From contig OZ251449.1 of NCBI GenBank assembly GCA_965242505.1, positions 3,348,001 to 3,412,000 on the forward strand: a stretch of DNA of 64,000 nt, read 5' to 3'. This DNA is from UBA2966 sp965242505. Lineage in GTDB: Bacteria; Pseudomonadota; Alphaproteobacteria; UBA2966. The notes under the pieces are model-generated. The model saw only the letters and a list, made by a program, of their open reading frames with translations, had not been told where the DNA came from and made no database searches. The position numbers and the translations under genes were made by a program. Shown one piece after another: positions 1 through 7,497 of the stretch. Numbering within the stretch: position 1 is the first letter of the stretch; every line of letters starts with the position of its first letter.

Positions 1-121
1 GGGGTATCGGTTGAAGCCGATCCTCATCGAGTTCTGGAGCCAGCGCCCGTTCCGGCTGCACGATCGTCAGCGGTTCGACCGGGTGGGCGAGAACTGGCGG
101 TCGACGAGGCTCTATCCGTGA
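1..121 (+). CDS. pdxH: Pyridoxamine 5'-phosphate oxidase, C-terminal 39 residues (partial)
   Basis: Only the 3' end is in the window. Reading from base 2, the frame gives a 39-residue tail ending in TGA at 119-121. It contains the IEFWSQRPFRLHDR block followed by GENW and a terminal RLYP. This is the signature C-terminus of PdxH, the FMN enzyme that oxidises pyridoxine or pyridoxamine 5'-phosphate to pyridoxal phosphate in the cytoplasm; family members end with an EFWQGRPSRLHDR-type block and a short L-x-P tail. The upstream part lies outside the window, so activity cannot be judged. A palindromic repeat cluster follows directly. Confidence 0.85.
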   Translation, partial: GYRLKPILIEFWSQRPFRLHDRQRFDRVGENWRSTRLYP

Positions 122-134
122 CCGAGGCGCGTCC

Positions 135-345
135 CCCTTCCGGACCCCCCTCCCGACCTCCCCCCTGTCAGGGGGGAGGAGTGATAATGGCTCTCTCCCG
201 TCCCTTTTGTTTCTCCCTCCCCCTGGCAGGGGGAGGGTCGGGGTGGGGGTCGCGGCGGGGGAGGAGGGCGCGAGCGGCGTTGCGGGGCGGCGGACCCCCC
301 TCCCGACCTCCCCCCTGTCAGGGAGGAGGAGTGATAATGGCTCTC
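135..345. repeat. Cluster of GC-rich palindromic intergenic repeats
   Basis: Type A units (CCCTCCCGACCTCCCCCCTG, then TCAGGGGGGAGGAGTG) lie near 148-184 and 300-336, each followed by GATAATGGCTCTCTC. A type B unit (CTCCCCCTGGCAGGGGGAGG, then GTCGGGGTGGGGGTCGCG) lies near 213-252. Both can fold as hairpins. The 287-bp gap between pdxH and the next gene holds nothing else recognisable. The same units recur in eight other places in the window. Confidence 0.85.
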
Positions 346-408
346 TCGATTGGCCGCGTATCCGCGCCGTGCTAGATTCGCCCGGGAAGGGAACCGAGGG
401 AGGGTGAG

Positions 409-1272
409 GTGGCCATCAAGACCATACTCGTGCCGCTCAGCGGCCTGCCCGGTCGCGGCCAGTGGATGGACGCGGTGATCAGGTTGTCGCGCGAATGGGG
501 CGCCCACCTCGAGGCTCTCCACGTCGCGATGGACCCGCGCGATTCCGTGGCCTACGTGGGCGAGGGGATGACCAGCGCCATGATCGGGGACGTCATGACC
601 GTCGCCGAACGCGAGTCCGACGAACGCCGGCAGGAAGCGCGCAAGGTGTTCGAGGACGCCTGCCGGAGGAATGGCGTGACCATCGGCGATCGACCGGATT
701 CGGGCCCCGGAACCGCGCATTTCACGGTCGCCACGGGACGCGAGGAGGACGTCGTGGCGTCGCGCGGCCGGCTGGCCGACCTGATCTTCGCCCGACGGCC
801 CGAGGGCGGCAGCGAGGAGGTCACCTTCTCCGTGACGCTCGAGGCGGCCCTGCTGGACACCGGGCGTCCCGTCCTGATCCTGCCGCCAAGCGATCCCGTG
901 GAGTTCGGCGCCTCGATCGCCATCTACTGGAACGGGAGCCCGGAGGCGGGCAAGGCGATCAACTACGCCATGCCGTTCCTGGAAACGGCGGAAAAGGTCT
1001 GCGTGCTCGAGGTCGACGCCGAGAACCACAGCGGACCGGGAACGGAGGAGGTGGTCAACTATCTCGCCTGGCGCGGCGTCAAGGCCGAGGGCCGCGAACT
1101 CGAACGCAAGGGCTCCGACAGCGAAAGCCTGCTCGCCGCCACGAGCGCGGCGGGCGCCGACATGCTGGTCATGGGGGCCTACACGCGAAGCCGGTTGCGG
1201 CGCCTGGTGTTCGGCGGCGTCACGCGCGACGTCCTGACCCGCAGCGCCGTCCCCGTCCTCATGGCGCATTGA
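409..1272 (+). CDS. Universal stress protein, two UspA domains
   Basis: The protein is 287 residues, about twice a single Usp domain, and reads as two tandem domains. The C-terminal one ends with the nucleotide-binding pattern GAYTRSRLRRLVFGG and the typical terminal SAVPVLMAH strand; the N-terminal one starts MAIKTILVPL. Usp proteins are cytoplasmic ATP-binding or non-binding stress proteins without a defined reaction. GTG at 409 is chosen because a GAGGGTGAGG-like ribosome-binding site precedes it and the first strand starts directly after it. The SDR gene starts 49 bp downstream on the same strand, so the two may be co-transcribed. Confidence 0.85.
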   Translation: MAIKTILVPLSGLPGRGQWMDAVIRLSREWGAHLEALHVAMDPRDSVAYVGEGMTSAMIGDVMTVAERESDERRQEARKVFEDACRRNGVTIGDRPDSGPGTAHFTVATGREEDVVASRGRLADLIFARRPEGGSEEVTFSVTLEAALLDTGRPVLILPPSDPVEFGASIAIYWNGSPEAGKAINYAMPFLETAEKVCVLEVDAENHSGPGTEEVVNYLAWRGVKAEGRELERKGSDSESLLAATSAAGADMLVMGAYTRSRLRRLVFGGVTRDVLTRSAVPVLMAH

Positions 1273-1321
1273 CGCCGCCCGGCGGCATTGGGCGCCGGCC
1301 GGACGACCGAGCCTTCTCCCC

Positions 1322-2059
1322 ATGGCCAACGACCGACGGACACTGATCCTCACCGGCGCCAGCCGAGGCATCGGCCACGCGACGGTCAAGCGGTTCAGCG
1401 CCGCCGGCTGGCGGGTGATCACCTGCTCGCGCCACGCCTTCCCGGAGGACTGTCCGTGGCAGGCGGGGCCGGAGGACCACGTGGTCATCGATCTGGCCGA
1501 CATCCGCAATCTGGACGGCGCCATCGCGGACATGAAGTCGCGGCTCGGCGGCGCGCCGCTGAACGCGCTGGTGAACAACGCGGCCGTCTCGCCGAAGAGC
1601 GGCGACGGCAAGCGGATGGACACGCTGAACACGGGGATCGATCTCTGGCAGACCGTGTTCAACGTGAACTTCTACGCGCCGGTCATGCTGGCCCGCGGTC
1701 TGGTGGAGGAGCTCAAGGCGGGGCATGGCTGCATCATCAACGTGACGTCGATCGCCGGCGGACGCGTCCATCCCTTCGCGGGGGCCGCGTACTCCACGTC
1801 GAAGGCGGCGCTCGCCGCGCTCACGCGCGAGATGGCGGCGGATTTCGGACCCCACGGGATGCGCGTCAACGCGATCTCCCCCGGGGAGATCGAGACGGCC
1901 ATGATCGGCCCCGAGTATCTGGCCCTGGCCGAGGAGATTCCCATGGGCCGCCTGGGGCGGCCGGAGGAGGTGGCGTCCCTCGTCTATTTTCTCTGTTCCG
2001 AGCCCGCGGCCTACGTCAACGGCGCGGAGATCCACGTGAACGGAGGGCAGCACGTCTAG
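1322..2059 (+). CDS. SDR family NAD(P)-dependent oxidoreductase
   Basis: This is a 245-residue classical short-chain dehydrogenase. The N-terminal cofactor motif TGASRGIG is at about residues 11-18, NNAAVS is the structural NNAG-type motif, and YSTSKAA supplies the catalytic Tyr and Lys, with the catalytic Ser in NVTSIAG. The C-terminus has the usual VNGAEIHVNGGQ dinucleotide-proximal end. The substrate cannot be read from sequence. It follows the universal stress gene and precedes a repeat unit and then an acyl-CoA synthetase. This is one of four SDR genes in the window. Confidence 0.85.
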   Translation: MANDRRTLILTGASRGIGHATVKRFSAAGWRVITCSRHAFPEDCPWQAGPEDHVVIDLADIRNLDGAIADMKSRLGGAPLNALVNNAAVSPKSGDGKRMDTLNTGIDLWQTVFNVNFYAPVMLARGLVEELKAGHGCIINVTSIAGGRVHPFAGAAYSTSKAALAALTREMAADFGPHGMRVNAISPGEIETAMIGPEYLALAEEIPMGRLGRPEEVASLVYFLCSEPAAYVNGAEIHVNGGQHV

Positions 2060-2077
2060 CCGACGGGGCGGGGCGCT

Positions 2078-2165
2078 CCGGACCCCCCTCCCGTCCCTTT
2101 TGTTTCTCCCTCTCCCTGGCAGGGGGAGGGTCGGGGTGGGGGTCGCGGCGGGGGAGATATGAGAT
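2078..2165 (+). repeat. Palindromic intergenic repeat, type B with leader
   Basis: The segment CCCGTCCCTTTTGTTTCTCC followed by the type B hairpin (CTCCCTGGCAGGGGGAGGGT, then CGGGGTGGGGGTCGCGGCGG) is nearly the same as bases about 198-262. It sits in the gap between the SDR and acyl-CoA synthetase genes. Confidence 0.8.
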
Positions 2166-2207
2166 AATGCGGCCCGGCCGGCGGGGCGGGCGGAAAGGGA
2201 GGTCGCG

Positions 2208-3845
2208 TTGCGCGGATTGATGATGGACCGGCCGCTGCTGATCTCCACCGTCATGGATTTCGCGGCGGACTACCACGGCGAGCGCGAGATCGTGACCCGC
2301 ACGATCGAAGGGCCCGTCCATCGATACACCTATCGCGAGGCCAGAGACCACGCCAGGAAGCTCGCCAACGCGTTGCTCCGCCTCGGCGTCCGGGAAGGAG
2401 ACCGGATCGGCACGCTGGCCTGGAACACCCGGCGGCACTTCGAGGCCTACTACGGCGTCTCGGGCATCGGCGCCGTCTGCCACACGATCAACCCGCGCCT
2501 GTTCCCCGAGCAGATATCCTACATCGCCAACCATGCCGGGGATTCGTACCTGTTCCTCGATCTCACGTTCGTGGAGCTGGCCGAGGGTCTGGCCGATTCG
2601 CTTTCGAGCGTCGAGGGGTACGTCATCCTCACCGACGAAGCGCACATGCCGGACACCTCGCTGCCCAACGCGATGTGCTACGAAACGCTGATCGGGGCCG
2701 AAAGCGCGGCCTACGAATGGCCGGAGCTCGACGAGTGGACGGCCTCGTCGCTCTGCTACACCTCGGGGACGACGGGAAACCCGAAGGGCGTGCTCTACAC
2801 CCACCGCTCGACCGTGCTGCACGCCATGACCGTCTGCATGAGCGACACCCTGGGCCTGCGCTCGGTCGACGTCGTCATGCCGGTCGTGCCCATGTTCCAT
2901 GCGAACGCATGGGGACTCGTCTACGGCGCCCCGGCGGCGGGATCCAAGCTCGTGCTGCCGGGACGCCGGCTCGACGGGGAGAGCGTCCACGAGCTGATGG
3001 AATCGGAAAAGGTGACGTTCACGGCGGGCGTGCCGACGGTCTGGCTGGAACTGGCCCGATACCTTCGCGAATCGCGGAACACGCCGACGACCCTGGAACG
3101 CCTCGTCTCCGGCGGGTCGGCGATGCCGCGCGCGCTGACGCGGGAGTACGAGGAAGACCACGACACCCGCGTCGTCCACGCCTGGGGGATGACCGAGATG
3201 AGCCCGATCGGAACGACCGGGAACTTCAAGCCGGGCATGGCGGAGCTTCCGGCCGAGCGGCGTTACGACATCCAGGCCAAGCAGGGCCGCGGCATCTTCG
3301 GCGTGGATATGAAGATCGTCGACGACGACGGCGACGAACTGCCCCGCGACGGCGAGGCGTTCGGCGACCTCATGGTCCGGGGCGGCACGGTCTGCGACGG
3401 CTACTACAAGGGCGAGGGCGGCGAGAGCTTCGTCGACGGCTGGTTCAGGACCGGCGACGTCGCGACGCTGGATGCGGACGGGTTCATGCAGATCGTCGAC
3501 CGTTCCAAGGACGTGATCAAGTCCGGCGGCGAATGGATCAGCTCGATCGACCTGGAGAACGTTGCGGTGGGCCACCCCGAGGTCGTCGAGGCCTGCGTCA
3601 TCGCGGTCCCTCACCCCAAATGGGGAGAACGGCCGCTCCTGTTGATCGTCAGGGCCGAGGGCGGCGGCCTCGACCGCGACTCGATGCTCGCGTATCTCGG
3701 CGACAAGGTGGCGAAGTGGTGGCTGCCCGACGACGTCGTCTTCGTTCCCGAACTGCCTCATACGGCGACGGGGAAGCTGTTGAAGTCCGAGCTTCGGGAG
3801 GCCTATCGGGACCACGCGCCCCCGGCCGCAGGCGCCGCGGAATAG
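2208..3845 (+). CDS. AMP-dependent acyl-CoA synthetase (fatty-acyl-CoA ligase-like)
   Basis: This 545-residue ANL-superfamily ligase activates a carboxylic acid as acyl-adenylate and transfers it to CoA. The AMP-binding P-loop YTSGTTGNPKGV, the WGMTEMSP adenine-binding motif, the GWFRTGDVATLD hinge region and a C-terminal TGKLLKSELR lysine motif are all present. Length matches medium/long-chain acyl-CoA ligases; the substrate is not determined. TTG at 2208 is preferred because AAAGGGAGG lies five to six bases upstream; ATG codons at 2220 and 2223 are alternatives. A convergent MBL hydrolase gene ends 18 bp downstream. Confidence 0.88.
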   Translation: MRGLMMDRPLLISTVMDFAADYHGEREIVTRTIEGPVHRYTYREARDHARKLANALLRLGVREGDRIGTLAWNTRRHFEAYYGVSGIGAVCHTINPRLFPEQISYIANHAGDSYLFLDLTFVELAEGLADSLSSVEGYVILTDEAHMPDTSLPNAMCYETLIGAESAAYEWPELDEWTASSLCYTSGTTGNPKGVLYTHRSTVLHAMTVCMSDTLGLRSVDVVMPVVPMFHANAWGLVYGAPAAGSKLVLPGRRLDGESVHELMESEKVTFTAGVPTVWLELARYLRESRNTPTTLERLVSGGSAMPRALTREYEEDHDTRVVHAWGMTEMSPIGTTGNFKPGMAELPAERRYDIQAKQGRGIFGVDMKIVDDDGDELPRDGEAFGDLMVRGGTVCDGYYKGEGGESFVDGWFRTGDVATLDADGFMQIVDRSKDVIKSGGEWISSIDLENVAVGHPEVVEACVIAVPHPKWGERPLLLIVRAEGGGLDRDSMLAYLGDKVAKWWLPDDVVFVPELPHTATGKLLKSELREAYRDHAPPAAGAAE

Positions 3846-3863
3846 GCCGCCCCGGCCCCCCGT

Positions 3864-4766
3864 TCACGCGCGCCGATAGACCGTGTCCGGACCGGGCGGG
3901 CCGTCGCAGCGGACGCGGCCGGTGTCCACCATGTGGATCAGGTGGGAGAGGACGGAGCGCGCCGCCGCCGCGCGCAGACGGCGGTCGACGTCGGCGTACA
4001 TGGCCTCGACCATCTCCGGGATCGTCGATGCGCCGCGGGCCAGGCAGGCCAGGATCTGGTCCTCGCGCCCGCGGCGGTGCGCGAGCAGCGCTCCGACGAA
4101 GCCCTGCGGTTCGCGAATGGGCGGGCCGTGCGTCGGCCAGAACGTCTCTTCGCCGCGCGTCCGCAAACGCTCGAGGCTCCGCATGTAGGCCCGCATGTCG
4201 CCGTCGGGGGGCGAGACGACGGTCGTGGACCAACCCATGACGTGATCGCCCGAGAACAGGGCGTTCTCTTCGAGGAACGCGTAGCACAGGTGGTTCGAGG
4301 TATGGCCGGGCGTATGCGCGGCTTCCAGCGTCCAGCCGTTCCCTTCGATACGGTCGCCGTCGCGCACGCGGACGTCGGGAACGAAGTCCCGGTCGGCGCC
4401 TTCCTCGACTTCCCCGCCCCCGTCCGCGCGACCGGAGCCATGGGGACCGAACCCGTACGTCGGCGCTCCGGTCGCTTCCTTCAGCGGCCGGGCCGCCGGG
4501 GAGTGGTCGCGATGGGTGTGGGTGATCACGATATGGGTCACGCGCTCCGGCCCCAGGGCTCGTTCGAGGGCGTCGACGTGCGAGTCGAGCAGGGGTCCCG
4601 GATCGATCACGGCGACGTCGCCATGGCCGACGATGTAGGTCCCCGTGCCGTGGAACGTGAACGCGCTCGGGTTCCCGGCGACGACGCGGCGGATCCCGGG
4701 GGAGACCCGGTCGGCCTTCCCGTACTCGAAGGTCATGTCGCGGACGTAGGGGATCTCGGTGGCCAT
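3864..4766 (-). CDS. MBL-fold metallohydrolase (LACTB2/glyoxalase II-like)
   Basis: The protein is 300 residues with the binuclear zinc motif HTHRDH (H83, H85, D87, H88), a downstream HTPGHTSNH histidine, FSGDH carrying the bridging Asp, and a late THGPP histidine. The C-terminal extension after residue 210 is a helical winged-helix-like region, as in LACTB2-type proteins. Family members hydrolyse thioesters, lactones or RNA; the substrate here is unknown. It is divergent from the methyltransferase gene starting at 4867, leaving a 100-bp gap that should hold promoters for both. No signal peptide is seen, so it is probably cytoplasmic. Confidence 0.82.
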   Translation of the reverse strand: MATEIPYVRDMTFEYGKADRVSPGIRRVVAGNPSAFTFHGTGTYIVGHGDVAVIDPGPLLDSHVDALERALGPERVTHIVITHTHRDHSPAARPLKEATGAPTYGFGPHGSGRADGGGEVEEGADRDFVPDVRVRDGDRIEGNGWTLEAAHTPGHTSNHLCYAFLEENALFSGDHVMGWSTTVVSPPDGDMRAYMRSLERLRTRGEETFWPTHGPPIREPQGFVGALLAHRRGREDQILACLARGASTIPEMVEAMYADVDRRLRAAAARSVLSHLIHMVDTGRVRCDGPPGPDTVYRRA

Positions 4767-4866
4767 GGATCGTGCCGGGCGGTCGCGTATCGTGACGGCG
4801 CCGTCGTATCATGAATCGCGCGCGGCGTCCTTCCATCCAGCCGCAGCCGCGGACGAGGATCGGCGC

Positions 4867-5532
4867 ATGGACTACTCGAACGACCCCTCCGCCCGTCGGG
4901 CCGAATGGTTCCGCTACTACACCGAGAAGCGAATCACGCACCAGTGGTTCCAGGTCCATCTGCTGAAGGACCTCGCCGGCGTGCATCGCGTGCTCGAGGT
5001 GGGTCCCCATCTGGGCCTGGTTTCCGCGATGTTGCACAACGCCGGTTTCTCGGTGACGACCCTCGACCGTCTGCCGCCCCAGTACGCCCAGTCCCATATC
5101 CGGCACCTGCGGGCCGAACTGGCGGACGTCGAGCCCGAGACGCTGTCCGGCTTCGACTGCATCGTCTGCTGCGAGACGCTCGAGCATCTCCATTGGGAAG
5201 ACGTCGACGGCGTCCTGGCGAAGTTCAGGGACAGCGGCGCGCCGTGGCTCGTCGTTTCGGTTCCCTACCAGGGCTTCCAGGCCGACCTCCGCGCCTCCGT
5301 CAACCGCCACGCGGCGCGCCGGACGTTCAGCGTCAAGTCGCTGAAGTTCCTGAAGGAGTTCGAGTTCGACGCGGAGGCCGACCCATATGGCCACAAGTGG
5401 GAGGTGGGATACCGCGGCCGGAGCCTCGGCGCGTTCGAGGCGAAACTGGCCGGAGCCGGACTGCGCGTTCGCCGGCGGGAGTTCACGTCGCCGACGCGAT
5501 CCGTATTCTTCGTGCTGAGCAACGAGGGTTGA
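4867..5532 (+). CDS. Class I SAM-dependent methyltransferase
   Basis: This is a 221-residue protein with a Rossmann-type SAM-binding motif I in VLEVGPHLGLVSAML, followed by an acidic end of strand 2 in VTTLDRLPP and an FDCIVCCETLEHL post-motif typical of the Methyltransf_11/23 group. The substrate is not evident. ATG at 4867 is chosen over an in-frame ATG at 4759, which would add a low-complexity extension overlapping the divergent MBL gene; GAGGA lies upstream of 4867. An SDR gene follows after 71 bp. Confidence 0.75.
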   Translation: MDYSNDPSARRAEWFRYYTEKRITHQWFQVHLLKDLAGVHRVLEVGPHLGLVSAMLHNAGFSVTTLDRLPPQYAQSHIRHLRAELADVEPETLSGFDCIVCCETLEHLHWEDVDGVLAKFRDSGAPWLVVSVPYQGFQADLRASVNRHAARRTFSVKSLKFLKEFEFDAEADPYGHKWEVGYRGRSLGAFEAKLAGAGLRVRRREFTSPTRSVFFVLSNEG

Positions 5533-5603
5533 CCGGGAAGGCCGGGCCCGGCCGCGGGCCGCCCGGACGGCCGCCCGAACTTCCCGAAGAAAGGGAGGAC
5601 GCC

Positions 5604-6374
5604 ATGGGACGCATGGACGGAAGGACGGTCGCCATCACCGGCGCGGCGGGGGGCATCGGCGGCGCGACGGCGCGGCGCTTCGTCGAGGAAGGAGGCCGCG
5701 TCGCCTTCTGCGACCTGAACGCGGAAAAGGGAACGGCCCTGGAAAGGGAGCTCGGCGCCGACGGCGCGTTCTTCATGGCCGCCGACGTGTCGAAGGAGAG
5801 CGACTGCGCGCGTTTCATCGACGGCGCCGTGTCGCGGTTCGGGCGGCTGGACGTCCTGGTGAACAACGCCGCCGTCCGCAACTACGAGGACGTCACCGAG
5901 GCCTCGGCGGAAAGCTGGGACAACGTGCTCGGGGTGAACCTGAAAAGCTACATCTACTGCGCCAGGGCGGGGATCGCGGCCATGAAGGGAACGGGCGGCG
6001 GCGTGGTGGTGAACATCGCCTCCGTCCGTTCGTTGCGCGCCGGTTCCCGGTGCGTGCAGTACGACACGACCAAGGCGGCCATCCTCGGCCTCAACCGCAG
6101 CATGGCCCGGGATCACGCCGCCGACGGCGTGCGGGTCATGGCGGTCGGTCCCGGCCCCGTCTTCACCGACTTCCACCAGGCGCGCGCCGAAAGCATGGGC
6201 AGGACCCACGAGGAGTACCGGCGGAACTTCGGCGGCGGCACCATGCTGCGGCGCCCCGGAGAGCCCGTGGAGATCGCCAACGTCATTCTCTTCCTCGCGT
6301 CCGACGAGGCCTCGTTCATGACCGGGACCTGCGTCTACGTCGACGGCGGCGAGACCGGCATGGGCGCGTCCTGA
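5604..6374 (+). CDS. SDR family oxidoreductase
   Basis: This 256-residue classical SDR has the cofactor motif TGAAGGIGGA, NNAAV, and the catalytic Tyr/Lys in YDTTKAA, with the catalytic Ser in NIASVRS. The C-terminus TGTCVYVDGGETG is standard. ATG at 5604 has a strong AAGGGAGG ribosome-binding site 5 bp upstream. The 3' end overlaps by 40 bp the 3' end of the convergent iron-sulfur protein gene. The reaction is probably oxidation or reduction of an alcohol/ketone with NAD(P); no specific substrate can be assigned. Confidence 0.85.
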   Translation: MGRMDGRTVAITGAAGGIGGATARRFVEEGGRVAFCDLNAEKGTALERELGADGAFFMAADVSKESDCARFIDGAVSRFGRLDVLVNNAAVRNYEDVTEASAESWDNVLGVNLKSYIYCARAGIAAMKGTGGGVVVNIASVRSLRAGSRCVQYDTTKAAILGLNRSMARDHAADGVRVMAVGPGPVFTDFHQARAESMGRTHEEYRRNFGGGTMLRRPGEPVEIANVILFLASDEASFMTGTCVYVDGGETGMGAS

Positions 6375-7111
6375 TCCGGCTCCGCGTCCCGCCCCGTCCG
6401 GTTGGCCCGGCGGAACGCGACCATGTGAAACCGGGCGTGGCGGGGCGCGTACCGCCAGGCGCGCCCGACGGGACAGGCCCGGCGCGCGAGGCAGCCCCCG
6501 GCCATGCAGTCCGCTCCGTCGCCGGAATCGACGTGGCCGACGCACCGCGCGAGGTCGAAGGCGTTTCCGTCGTGGGCGCCGACCGGGCAGCCCGAGAGGC
6601 ACGGCCTTCCCTCACAGGTCTCGCACGGGTTCTTCCAGTCCGGGCGCGGCGGCAGCCCGACCACCCGCGGGAAGGCCAGCGCGCCGCGGTAGGCGTGCCA
6701 GAGGCCGTACACCGGATGGATCAACGGCCCGACGGGCGAAGGGAACACCGGTTCCGCCCGTCGCGCCCAGCGGACGAAGGGCAGAAAGGGCGGCCCCTCG
6801 AAGGGAAACAGGGGCCTGCACAGCGCCGGCCCGCCCAGGGCGTCGGCGACGTGGACCAGAGCCTTCCGGGACCAGTCGTCGAGCAGCGTCGGGTGGGGTT
6901 CGTTGTCGGCGCTCCCGGCGGGGTGGTCGCCGGAAAAGGCCCGCCACAGGCCGCCTCCGACGTTTCCCGCGAGAATCAGCGTCACCGCGCGCGCGCCGTC
7001 GGCCATCGCCGGCACGTCGTCGGCCGCCTCGACGAGGAAACCGCCGCGCGGGGTCAGTCCGGCATCGAGCAGGGCCGATGCGATGGTCCGGTAGTCGGGA
7101 ATCGCCGCCAT
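6335..7111 (-). CDS. Ferredoxin-like protein with two cysteine clusters
   Basis: The 258-residue protein has an N-terminal domain of about 150 residues resembling that of epoxyqueuosine reductase-like proteins. A C-terminal cysteine-rich segment follows: C163, C166, C171 and C175, then C190, C202, C207 and C213. That arrangement could ligate two [4Fe-4S] clusters. Similar proteins are annotated only as ferredoxin or hypothetical in alphaproteobacteria, and the reaction is unknown. ATG at 7111 is chosen; an upstream in-frame ATG at 7240 would start inside palindromic repeats and add Gly/Pro-rich junk. The gene ends inside the 3' end of the convergent SDR gene. Confidence 0.65.
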   Translation of the reverse strand: MAAIPDYRTIASALLDAGLTPRGGFLVEAADDVPAMADGARAVTLILAGNVGGGLWRAFSGDHPAGSADNEPHPTLLDDWSRKALVHVADALGGPALCRPLFPFEGPPFLPFVRWARRAEPVFPSPVGPLIHPVYGLWHAYRGALAFPRVVGLPPRPDWKNPCETCEGRPCLSGCPVGAHDGNAFDLARCVGHVDSGDGADCMAGGCLARRACPVGRAWRYAPRHARFHMVAFRRANRTGRDAEPDQDAPMPVSPPST

Positions 7112-7129
7112 GTTCCGAAACCCCGACCC

Positions 7130-7275
7130 TCCCCCCGACCCTCCACACTCCTCCCCCCTGCCCACCCACGCTCCTCCCCCCTGACAGGGGGGAGGTCGGG
7201 AGGGGGGTCCGGACGCCCCGCCGCCACCGGCGACCCCCACCCCGACCCTCCCCCTGCCAGGGGGAGAGAGAACGT
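7130..7275 (-). repeat. Palindromic intergenic repeats, types A and B, with half-sites
   Basis: Two direct half-units (CTCCTCCCCCCTGCCCACCC type, near 7146-7170) lead into a full type A hairpin near 7170-7210 and a type B hairpin near 7228-7268. All are inverted relative to those at 135-345. They lie between the iron-sulfur protein gene and tRNA-Pro. Confidence 0.8.
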
Positions 7276-7340
7276 ATGGGGGAGGTCGGGAGGGGGCGGA
7301 CCGCGGCCCCGCAACGACGGGATCGGTCGGCGTGGACGGC

Positions 7341-7417
7341 TGGTCGGGGAGAGAGGATTTGAACCTCCGGCCCCCACGTCCCGAACGTGGTGCTCTGCCA
7401 GGCTGAGCTACTCCCCG
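7341..7417 (-). tRNA. tRNA-Pro (anticodon CGG)
   Basis: The complement gives a 7-bp acceptor stem CGGGGAG/CTCCCCG, a D arm GCTC..GAGC, a 5-bp anticodon stem CCACG/CGTGG enclosing the loop TTCGGGA (anticodon CGG), and a T arm GGAGG-TTCAAAT-CCTCT. The A discriminator is at 7344 and a genomically encoded CCA follows at 7343-7341. It reads the proline codon CCG, which is common in this GC-rich genome. It lies 80 bp downstream of the end of the giant repeat-protein gene on the same strand. Confidence 0.95.
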
Positions 7418-7497
7418 CGAAGGGCGAACTTATAGCGCCAGGCGAGACGGTCCGCAAGGCGTGGAGACGTGGAGGCGCCGTCACCGCCTCCGGAAGG

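Noticed and set aside
1273..1300. Rho-independent terminator after the universal stress gene
   Set aside because: GCCGCCCGGCGGC can form a hairpin but there is no following T-run, and such hairpins are common by chance at this GC content.
7112..7240. Upstream start for the iron-sulfur protein gene at 7240
   Set aside because: The extension is translated from palindromic repeats and gives Gly/Pro/Arg-rich sequence unrelated to the rest of the protein.
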